From assembly GCA_019313605.1 (NCBI GenBank), contig JAFDAW010000209.1, positions 1-5,228 on the forward strand: 5,228 bases of DNA. Reading direction: 5' to 3'. Below the pieces are notes generated by a model. That model did no database searches. It saw only the letters and a program-made list of their open reading frames with translations, and was not told where the DNA came from. Source of the stretch: Deltaproteobacteria bacterium (GTDB lineage: Bacteria > Myxococcota_A > UBA9160 > SMWR01). Shown piece after piece: positions 1-5,228 of the stretch. The translations under genes were made by a program, and so were the position numbers. Each line of letters begins with the position of its first letter. Position 1 is the stretch's first letter.

Positions 1-70
1 AAATGCTCAGGTTCTGGGGAAGCGACTCGAGCCGGTAGATTTCCTAAGCAGCGCAAAGGGGCTCGTATCG

Positions 71-1066
71 ATGCACTCGGCAACTGCGAACGCGCTGGTC
101 CTCATCGGATTGTCGATCGCGCAACCCGCTGCCGCCAACTCGTTGGACTTTTCCGAGTGGCTCGAAGCCTTCGCGATCGAAGCGAGACAGAGCGGGATTT
201 CGCAATCCACCCTCGACGCCTCGCTCGCAGACGTAGAGCCGATCCCCGCCGTCATCGAACTCGATCGCCGCCAACCCAAAGAGCCGGGTGATGTCTGCGG
301 TTATATGACAGCGCGCCTCACCGAGACGCGCATTGCGCGGGGCCGTTCCATGTTGCAGGAACATCGAGCGCTGCTGCATCGCGTCAGTTCCGAATTCGGG
401 GTGCCGGCCCGCATCGTCGTCTCGCTCTGGGGACTCGAGAGCAACTTCGGTGACTACCAGGGTGAGTATCAGGTGATCGGCGCCCTCGCGACGCTCGCGC
501 ACGACGAGCGACGCGGCCCGCTGTTTCGCAAACAGCTGTTGGCCGCGCTGCGAATCGTCGACGAAGGCCACCAGGATCCCGCTGGCCTGAAGGGTTCGTG
601 GGCAGGAGCGATGGGCCAGGTGCAGCTGATGCCGACCACGTTTCTCGACTATGCGGTCGATTACGACGGCGACGGTCGCAAGAACATCTGGAGCAGCATA
701 CCCGACGCCTTCGCGAGTGCCGCAAACTACCTCAAGCGTGCGGGTTGGCGCAGTGGCCAGACCTGGGGTCGAGAAGTGAAGATTCCCGAATCGCTGAGCG
801 GCAACCGCAGATCGCTTTCCAAGCCGCGAAGCCTCGCAGGTTGGCGCGGAGCCGGCGTCGTGCGCATCGATGGCGGCGCACTGCCCAGCGCCGGCATGCG
901 CGGAAGAATCGTCTTGCCCGCTAAAAAATCGAGTGACGCGTTTCTCGTCTACTCTAATTTCGAGACGATCCTGCGTTGGAACCAGTCGATCTTCTTCGGC
1001 ATCTCGGTCGGCACCTTCGCCGACGAAATCTCCGAAAAAGAGTCGCTACGCGCCTGCCGAAGCTAA
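71..1066 (+). CDS. Lytic murein transglycosylase, MltB family
   Basis: Predicted periplasmic enzyme that cleaves the MurNAc-GlcNAc bond of peptidoglycan non-hydrolytically, leaving 1,6-anhydro-MurNAc ends. The 331-residue protein starts with a hydrophobic segment (residues ~8-22) ending AAANS, which fits an export signal, although its n-region has no Lys or Arg. The catalytic Glu is E123 in WGLESNFG. The diagnostic GSWAGAMGQVQLMP follows at 175-188, then an EF-hand-like loop DYDGDGRKNIW (197-207) as in MltB/Slt35, then ANYLKRAGW (218-226). The C-terminal block with FLVYSNFETILRWN (291-304) and VGTFADEI is typical of the family. No C-terminal peptidoglycan-binding domain follows, unlike some longer relatives. 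ATG 71 is preceded by AAGGGG at 56-61 with a 9-base spacer. The frame stays open to the left edge of the window, so an earlier start is not excluded. Two tandem TAA stops end the gene. It converges on the cyclase gene and shares no obvious pathway with it. Confidence 0.93.
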   Translation: MHSATANALVLIGLSIAQPAAANSLDFSEWLEAFAIEARQSGISQSTLDASLADVEPIPAVIELDRRQPKEPGDVCGYMTARLTETRIARGRSMLQEHRALLHRVSSEFGVPARIVVSLWGLESNFGDYQGEYQVIGALATLAHDERRGPLFRKQLLAALRIVDEGHQDPAGLKGSWAGAMGQVQLMPTTFLDYAVDYDGDGRKNIWSSIPDAFASAANYLKRAGWRSGQTWGREVKIPESLSGNRRSLSKPRSLAGWRGAGVVRIDGGALPSAGMRGRIVLPAKKSSDAFLVYSNFETILRWNQSIFFGISVGTFADEISEKESLRACRS

Positions 1067-1413
1067 TAAGACAACCTCTATCTGAGTCGTATTTTTGGTA
1101 GAGCTTCAATGCGTGAGTTGGTTGCCCGGGTTCGGTGACGGGAGGCCATCGAGCCCGGACAGACCCTGATCAATTTGACCGGAGCTTCACTAGCCGGGGC
1201 CCAGTTGGCCGGGTCGAGTTCTTAGCGGGCCGCTCTTCCGTTCCGTCCCCCAAGACAGCATCCACGCTAAAAATTAAACCCCAGCGAGTAGCTCATGCGT
1301 CTCGGTCCCCGAGTAAAGAGTTCTTCAAAGGCCGGACCGAAAAAGTTCGATTGCCGCAAAACAAATTCGCAGGATTTTCCGACCAAGAGTTGGAGAGGCG
1401 GGCTGCGCTTACG
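1067..1413. other. Convergent intergenic region, no clear gene
   Basis: This 347-base stretch separates the 3' ends of two convergent genes. It is visibly less GC-rich than its neighbours, with short A/T runs near 1091-1096 and 1269-1278. I see no strong hairpin followed directly by a T-run on either strand, so no terminator is called. The only structure is a 15-bp periodic patch (1175-1219) and a small 5-bp hairpin at 1301-1313. An open frame across 1135-1434 (+) looks non-coding: its start is a GTG, its composition is basic and Ser-rich, and its third codon positions are not GC-biased. Confidence 0.6.
1175..1219 (+). repeat. Three degenerate 15-bp units, pentapeptide-repeat-like
   Basis: Three consecutive 15-base units (1175-1189, 1190-1204, 1205-1219) share a YTRRCCGGRG-like core. 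In one frame they read LTGAS, LAGAQ, LAGSS, which matches the spacing and Leu/Gly/Ala pattern of pentapeptide-repeat proteins. The frame is only 28 codons between stops (TGA at 1136-1138, TAG at 1223-1225) and has no ATG, GTG or TTG that would give a sensible gene. It may be a remnant of a decayed pentapeptide-repeat gene, or chance in a short sequence. Confidence 0.3.
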
Positions 1414-4400
1414 TCAAACGGTGGGATCGACTGAGTCGAATCCTTCTTCGATGGCGGGCTCTCGGGAGAATGCCAGTCGCTCTAGCCGGCGCGATTCGTA
1501 GAGGGACAGTGCCCAGAGCGGGAAGTATTGGCGGTAGAGGGTGTAGTCGAGCAGTGCGGTGTGGAAGAAGACGCCCGCTGGGTCTTGCCGGGGCCAGCTA
1601 CCCGACTCTTCTTGTCGTTCGATCAGGAAGCGCGAGCCCCGGACGATTGCGCCCCAGTCGGGGTCCCGCGCTTCGAGCAGGGTCATCAGCGCCCAGGCGG
1701 TTTGAATCACCTGGCTTTCTCGGTGTTCGATGTAGCTGCCGGTCAGGCAACCAGCGGGATCCTCTCCCCATCCACCGTCTGCTCGTTGCCGCGCTCTCAG
1801 CCAGTGACACGCCCTGCGAATCGCCGAATCGTTTGATTTGGTTCCCGCGGCGATCAGTCCGCGTACGCCGAAGAGCGTTCCATAGATGAAGTTCACGCCC
1901 CAGACGCCCTGCCAGGAGCCGTCGGTAGTTTGCGCGAGCCGCAAGCGCTCGTGTGCGCGCGCGATTGCGGGCTCGATCTTGGCGCCGAGATAGTTTGGAA
2001 AGCGGCGCCTGAAGGTGGTGAGTGCCGCGATGCATGAGGCCGTGCACTCGACATAGGAGTGCTCGGTCATCGAATCCCCGAACATTTCAGCCGGATTCAG
2101 CCATTCGAGACCCACCCTCGATCGCTGCGCCTCGTAGCTGCCGAAGCCACCGTCGGGATTCTGGCATCCCAGGATGAAGCGCGCCGCGTTACGCGCATCA
2201 TCGGTGTCGAGATTCGGCGCCGGTATCGTCAGCAGAGCCTCCAGCGCTTCAGCCGTACAGTCGCTGACAGGCCATCCATGCCACACGCTCGCGAAACACC
2301 AACCTCCCTTCGGATCCAATCGGTAGGCTTCCCGGTATCCGGGAAAGGTCTCTCGGATCTGTTGGCTATCGAGGAATGCCGCACCGCGATGGATCGCCGT
2401 TTCGACTTCCGCGTGCGGGCTCGCCGCGGTCAGCGCTTGCAGGGAGAACGCGGTATCCCACGATGCACTGCGTGCTCCGGCGATCCGCATCCCATCCTCG
2501 TCGTCTTCCCACACCCAGGCTTCGAGGCGCGTCAGTGCGCGCTTGGCGTCGGGATCGTCGGCGTAGCGGGATCGCAGCGCGAGGATATTCAGCATTCCAC
2601 TCACCGGTGAAATGCTGGTGTGGTCGGTGCTCTGTAGCTCCCAGCGGATGCGGTTTTCGAGATCGCGGAGTACGCGCTCGCGGCGCGCGGAGCCGTGGTG
2701 GCGCTCGAAGAGAGCGAGTCCTTCGTAGATCGCGCGCAGCGGCCGCCCCGGCGGCGTCGCTAGTTCGGCTTGGCGCAGCGAGCGACGGGCTGCGACCCAA
2801 TCGACGCTCGCAAAATTCTCTGTGTAGACTTCGTCGCGAATCTGATCGAGCAGTGCGGATTTTGGCGCCTCTACCTTGCGGCCGTAGAGGACCGACATCG
2901 CCATCTGAATGTTGCGAGTGTGGCAGTAGAACTTGGACGGGTGGGTCGGAAGCGCTTCGGGCACGGACCACAACTCCGGCACCAGGGGCGGCGCACCGCG
3001 CCAGTCGTAGAGTCCGAGGAGTGCCAGCCAGAGCTTGCCCCAGCTCGGAATCGTCAGGACGCCTTCGCGGCGAATGAACTTCTGCGCAGGCGCGAGCAGC
3101 GGGTCGTTCGACTCGACGCCGAGCAACCTCGCCGCGACGTATACGAGTGTCGTCACGAAGAGGTAGGGGGCTGAAAGTTTGTGGAGGCCCCAGAGCCCAG
3201 ATGACAAACGCGTGCGCTCGAAGTGTCGGATCAGCCTTGTTCGTCGCTCCGGCGCAATCTCTACACCGACGAGGAATTGGAGCATCACGAATTGGGCGGC
3301 GAGCATCGGGCACCAGACGACTTCGCCCTCCCAGCTACCGAAGTCGCCAGAATCCGTTCCGGTGTCACTCCTTTTGCCTTCCGAGGACCATTGCTGGGCG
3401 ATCAACGCGTCCGCACCGCGTTGGATGGCCGGGCCTGCAGGTGTCGCTTCCAATTCTTGGCGTGAGGTGACCGTCAGCGACAGCATCGGCGACGACATGA
3501 CTGCTGGATCACCTCGCCTGAACGCGCCGTTCGTCAACCAGCGTATCCGTCGACCGATTTCGCGCGCAACTTCGACTGTCCCCTTTGGATCTCCACTTCG
3601 CGCGGCGCGCGCGCCGAGTCGAAGCAACGCGGGGCCGGCAACCCTGAGGAACGATCGCGCGAAGTTCGGGAGCCGATGGTCTTCACCGGAGAGAAACCGC
3701 ATCGTGCGCTCGCGTTCGCGCGGGTCGCAGCGCCACAGTTCGTAGATTCTCGCGCGGATCGCTGCCGCCGAAGCGGTGTCGGACGCGAAGATCTCGTACA
3801 GAGCACCCGAGAGCAACTCGGTCACCCGGGTTCCGCGCTCTCTGGAGTGGCGCCAACGCTCGAAATCCGTGGCGTGAACCAGGGTCGAGGCATCCACCAT
3901 GCCAAACGTCATTCCGGCGGCGGTGAGCGGGTGATGGAAGCCGACGGCATCGCCGACGAGCGCGAGTCCGGGGCGGCCAGGGTGGGAACGCGCGCGCGCC
4001 TGATTGACTGCCCACGAGATATCCCCGCTGTGCAGAGCGGCCTCGAACGACGGGCGCAGCAATTTCGGTAGCGAGGGCCCGTAGGCTTCGAAGAGCGTTC
4101 CCGGCGAGGCGGATGCTCGAAGCGGAACGTCCAGGCAGAGTCGGACTTCTTCTTCTCCAATCCGATAGGCGAGCATCGGGCCGGGGCCGCTGAGAAATAC
4201 GTGCCCGTAGCCTTCGAATGGCATCTTGCGCGTGCGCAGGCGCAGGCCCGCCATTCGGGACAGCGTGACGCGGTCCGAGGACAAACCCAGCGCCGCGCGT
4301 CCGCACGATGAGCGGCCGTCGGCTGCGATGACCTGATCGACGATCAGGCGCTCTTCGGTGCTCGAGCGGGATTGTTGAAACGAAACGCACTGGCCGTTGA

Positions 4401-4794
4401 TTCCGATCGCACGCGCTCCGGGCAGATATGCGACGTTGGGATGTGAGGAGGCCGCGTCGCGCAGCATCTCGACGAGCGCGAAGTGTTCACCGCTCCAACC
4501 GCGGGCTCCATTCGCGTAGGGGAGAACCACCGGCGTGCTTCCGTCGTCCGGGAAGATTGCGAAGCCGTGCCCCGAATCGAAGCGAGAATTTTCGGACGGG
4601 TCGAGGCCAAGGTCGTGGAGCACGCTCAACCCGAGGGGATGCAGCCACTCGCCCGCCAACCGCCGCGCAGCGTGCGGGTTGGCCTCGAGGAGCAGGACTT
4701 GTGCGCCGGCTCGCGCGTGAGCGAGTGCGGCGACGCAGCCGGCGGGGCCCGCACCGATCACGACCGCGTCGAAGTCTCCGGGTTGGATTTTCAC
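1414..4794 (-). CDS. Squalene epoxidase-oxidosqualene cyclase fusion protein
   Basis: A single 1126-residue frame joins two enzymes that normally act in sequence. Residues ~1-430 form a squalene-epoxidase-like FAD monooxygenase, and residues ~455-1105 form a full-length oxidosqualene cyclase. The expected reaction is squalene to 2,3-oxidosqualene to a cyclised sterol or triterpene alcohol, at the cytoplasmic face of the membrane. GTG 4794 is the chosen start because an in-frame TAG lies four codons upstream and the FAD Rossmann fold begins at residue ~8. An AGGA sits 7 bases before the GTG. The start overlaps the TGA of a short upstream ORF (GTGA), which suggests translational coupling. A partial SDR gene lies upstream on the same strand. 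In the bacteria where they are known, the epoxidase and cyclase are separate, often adjacent genes, so the fusion is unusual. Motifs carry across the whole length, so neither half looks decayed. The exact product is unknown. An assembly artefact joining the two is possible but needs a lost stop codon. Confidence 0.88.
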   Translation of the reverse strand: MKIQPGDFDAVVIGAGPAGCVAALAHARAGAQVLLLEANPHAARRLAGEWLHPLGLSVLHDLGLDPSENSRFDSGHGFAIFPDDGSTPVVLPYANGARGWSGEHFALVEMLRDAASSHPNVAYLPGARAIGINGQCVSFQQSRSSTEERLIVDQVIAADGRSSCGRAALGLSSDRVTLSRMAGLRLRTRKMPFEGYGHVFLSGPGPMLAYRIGEEEVRLCLDVPLRASASPGTLFEAYGPSLPKLLRPSFEAALHSGDISWAVNQARARSHPGRPGLALVGDAVGFHHPLTAAGMTFGMVDASTLVHATDFERWRHSRERGTRVTELLSGALYEIFASDTASAAAIRARIYELWRCDPRERERTMRFLSGEDHRLPNFARSFLRVAGPALLRLGARAARSGDPKGTVEVAREIGRRIRWLTNGAFRRGDPAVMSSPMLSLTVTSRQELEATPAGPAIQRGADALIAQQWSSEGKRSDTGTDSGDFGSWEGEVVWCPMLAAQFVMLQFLVGVEIAPERRTRLIRHFERTRLSSGLWGLHKLSAPYLFVTTLVYVAARLLGVESNDPLLAPAQKFIRREGVLTIPSWGKLWLALLGLYDWRGAPPLVPELWSVPEALPTHPSKFYCHTRNIQMAMSVLYGRKVEAPKSALLDQIRDEVYTENFASVDWVAARRSLRQAELATPPGRPLRAIYEGLALFERHHGSARRERVLRDLENRIRWELQSTDHTSISPVSGMLNILALRSRYADDPDAKRALTRLEAWVWEDDEDGMRIAGARSASWDTAFSLQALTAASPHAEVETAIHRGAAFLDSQQIRETFPGYREAYRLDPKGGWCFASVWHGWPVSDCTAEALEALLTIPAPNLDTDDARNAARFILGCQNPDGGFGSYEAQRSRVGLEWLNPAEMFGDSMTEHSYVECTASCIAALTTFRRRFPNYLGAKIEPAIARAHERLRLAQTTDGSWQGVWGVNFIYGTLFGVRGLIAAGTKSNDSAIRRACHWLRARQRADGGWGEDPAGCLTGSYIEHRESQVIQTAWALMTLLEARDPDWGAIVRGSRFLIERQEESGSWPRQDPAGVFFHTALLDYTLYRQYFPLWALSLYESRRLERLAFSREPAIEEGFDSVDPTV
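1480..3432 (-). other. Domain: oxidosqualene cyclase (residues 455-1105)
   Basis: Spacing and residues follow human lanosterol synthase throughout. PSWGK.WL is at 583-590. H625 corresponds to human H232, W779 in SWDTAF to W387, F834 to F444, and D845 in SDCTAE to the proton donor D455. C846 and C917 correspond to the hydrogen-bonding C456 and C533, E849 to E459, Y887 to Y503, W965 to W581 and F1076 to F696. The Y887-to-C917 and C917-to-W965 distances (30 and 48) equal those of the human enzyme. Four QW-type repeats are visible: Q878-F884, Q955-W961, Q1003-W1009 and Q1061-W1067. Squalene-hopene cyclases would show DxDDTA instead of DCTAE, so this half should use the epoxide rather than squalene. 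Differences include Tyr623 at W230 and polar residues at the channel gate. The human residue numbers are from memory. Confidence 0.92.
3505..4794 (-). other. Domain: squalene epoxidase-like FAD monooxygenase (residues 1-430)
   Basis: The N-terminal half opens with a dinucleotide-binding GAGPAG (14-19) and an acidic end to the second strand at E37. RLAGEWLHPLGL (45-56) followed by LHDLGL parallels the GELLQPGG...LVELGL segment of squalene epoxidases. LPY (91-93) sits where human SQLE has the IPY containing Tyr195. The DG motif is at D159-G160. The second FAD motif, LVGDAVGFHHPLTAAGMT (279-296), closely matches the epoxidase form GDA..RHPLTGGGMT and differs from UbiH-type hydroxylases. The Arg that usually follows near the start of the helix before PN (human R234 by my alignment) appears to be Ala106. 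The C-terminal part (~340-430) has amphipathic, Arg-rich helices where eukaryotic epoxidases have membrane-anchoring helices. A related FAD reductase or hydroxylase acting on an isoprenoid cannot be ruled out. Confidence 0.72.
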
Positions 4795-4910
4795 GGAGTC
4801 ATCCTACTGAATTGTGTGTAAAGGAGAATTTCCATGCCATGCGTCTTCCACGGATCGCGGCCCAGATTCCATTTGACGCGGGGCGAGGCGAGTCGGAGCT
4901 GGAAGAGCAT
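4791..4910 (-). CDS. Possible 39-residue small protein upstream of the fusion gene
   Basis: A short ORF begins at ATG 4910 and ends at the TGA that overlaps the GTG start of the fusion gene by four bases (GTGA). A perfect AGGAGG precedes the ATG, but only three bases separate them, which is closer than usual. The product would be MLFQLRLASPRVKWN... with three basic residues early, two Trp, and no obvious signal, transmembrane segment or known domain. About the first 26 codons are rich in G or C at third positions, as in the neighbouring genes, and the last dozen are less so. It lies 43 bases after the SDR stop. It could be a real small protein, or a leader ORF whose translation feeds ribosomes to the weaker GTG start. 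I do not recognise it. Confidence 0.35.
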   Translation of the reverse strand: MLFQLRLASPRVKWNLGRDPWKTHGMEILLYTQFSRMTP

Positions 4911-4913
4911 GAA

Positions 4914-4919
4914 CCTCCT
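4914..4919 (-). promoter_or_regulatory. Shine-Dalgarno AGGAGG before the 39-codon ORF
   Basis: A consensus anti-16S sequence on the minus strand ends three bases before ATG 4910. It is the strongest ribosome-binding sequence between the SDR stop and the fusion gene. A 4-bp GGGG/CCCC inverted repeat (4920-4923 with 4931-4934) lies immediately upstream of it and could fold next to the site. The short spacing lowers confidence that it works at this ATG. Confidence 0.4.
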
Positions 4920-4953
4920 GGGGCCGTCGTCCCCGAGTTGATTGTCGACCCGA

Positions 4954-5228
4954 CTAGCGCCCGGTCGGCGGGGCTGCGATGGGTGCTCGTGCAGCCGGGT
5001 TCTCAATGGCGCCGCGCGCGTGAAAGAATCCATAAGCCTCTTCCACCGCGCTCTCGATATCCGTGGGCCGGTAACCTAGCTCAACCTGTGCCTTGCTGGT
5101 GTCGGCGTGCCTCCGCATCTGCAGTAGGCGAATGGCCCCGGGTGTGAGTCGTTGGCGCACGTCTGGAAAGAACCGGCTCAAAATGGGGCTTGCAGCCCCC
5201 GCGACGGCTCCCATCACGGAGGCCGGCA
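4954..5228 (-). CDS. NAD(P)-dependent epimerase/dehydratase-type SDR, C-terminal end (partial)
   Basis: The frame runs from the right edge to a TAG at 4954-4956 and gives the last ~91 residues of a longer protein; the N-terminal Rossmann fold lies outside the window. The visible part has LTPGAIRLLQMRR, then DTSKAQVELGYRP, then ESAVEEAYGFFHARG. This is the usual C-terminal signature of extended SDRs: a Ser-Lys-Ala with a Leu-Gly-Tyr/Phe-x-Pro turn, then a final helix ending in an aromatic pair. Hopanoid-associated sugar epimerases (HpnA) and 3-beta-hydroxysteroid-dehydrogenase-like enzymes both end this way, as do many sugar-nucleotide epimerases, so the substrate is undecided. A low-complexity Ala/Pro tail follows. 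The gene is co-directional with the fusion gene, about 160 bases upstream, so an operon is plausible. A triterpenoid or sterol tailoring role is inferred from this context only. Confidence 0.75.
   Translation of the reverse strand, partial: PASVMGAVAGAASPILSRFFPDVRQRLTPGAIRLLQMRRHADTSKAQVELGYRPTDIESAVEEAYGFFHARGAIENPAARAPIAAPPTGR

Noticed and set aside
1301..1313. Inverted repeat CTCGG-TCC-CCGAG as a terminator for either convergent gene
   Set aside because: Only a 5-bp stem, with no T-run directly after it on either strand. The nearest T-rich stretch on the minus strand is about 22 bases further on.
1135..1434. 99-codon plus-strand ORF between the two main genes
   Set aside because: GTG start without a clear ribosome-binding site, no motif, basic and Ser-rich composition, no GC3 bias, and it runs into the 3' end of the fusion gene.
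2366..3313. 315-codon minus-strand ORF inside the cyclase region
   Set aside because: It is a shifted frame of the fusion gene and extremely Arg-rich. The cyclase motifs lie in the other frame.
1480..3432. Squalene-hopene cyclase identity for the C-terminal domain
   Set aside because: The catalytic motif is SDCTAE rather than DxDDTA, and the second Cys, H625 and the local spacing all match oxidosqualene cyclases.
4801..4822. TTTACA and TAGGAT on the minus strand as a promoter for the fusion gene
   Set aside because: The two boxes are only 10 bases apart instead of about 17, and the second would overlap the ribosome-binding site.
4834..4941. 35-codon plus-strand ORF with AAGGAG seven bases before its ATG
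   Set aside because: The ribosome-binding match is good, but the product has no recognisable features, codon third positions are not GC-biased, and it overlaps the minus-strand small ORF. Kept only as a note.
4428..5147. 239-codon plus-strand ORF antisense to the start of the fusion gene and the SDR
   Set aside because: Arg/Pro/Ser-rich with no recognisable motif, and it lies opposite two frames with clear family signatures. It is a high-GC shadow.

Overview
This 5.2-kb GC-rich window most likely comes from a Gram-negative bacterium. The clues are a periplasmic MltB-type lytic transglycosylase, dense high-GC coding and short Shine-Dalgarno-led genes with overlaps. The gene content (oxidosqualene-type cyclase next to an epimerase-family SDR) would suit a sterol- or triterpenoid-making lineage such as a myxobacterium-like or other uncultured proteobacterial group. 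That placement is inference, and no marker gene settles it.

Layout. Positions 71-1066 (+) hold a complete lytic murein transglycosylase. Positions 1067-1413 are a convergent intergenic stretch with no convincing gene or terminator, but with a short 15-bp periodic patch that reads like pentapeptide repeats. Positions 1414-4794 (-) hold one uninterrupted 1126-residue gene. Positions 4791-4910 (-) hold a possible 39-codon ORF whose stop overlaps the start of the big gene (GTGA). Positions 4954-5228 (-) hold the C-terminal end of an NAD(P)-dependent epimerase/dehydratase-type SDR that runs off the right edge.

The highlight is the 1126-residue protein. Its first ~430 residues resemble a squalene epoxidase (FAD Rossmann GAGPAG, a GEWLHP segment, LPY, and a GD motif running into HPLTAAGMT). 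Its last ~650 residues are a full-length oxidosqualene cyclase with the DCTAE catalytic motif, the second supporting Cys and nearly all active-site aromatics. These are normally two separate enzymes. Here one polypeptide could take squalene to 2,3-oxidosqualene and on to a cyclised sterol or triterpenoid. The upstream SDR could be a tailoring enzyme in the same minus-strand operon. Several active-site and channel positions differ from the human lanosterol synthase I recall, so the product cannot be predicted. All family calls rest on motif recognition by eye, without database searches.
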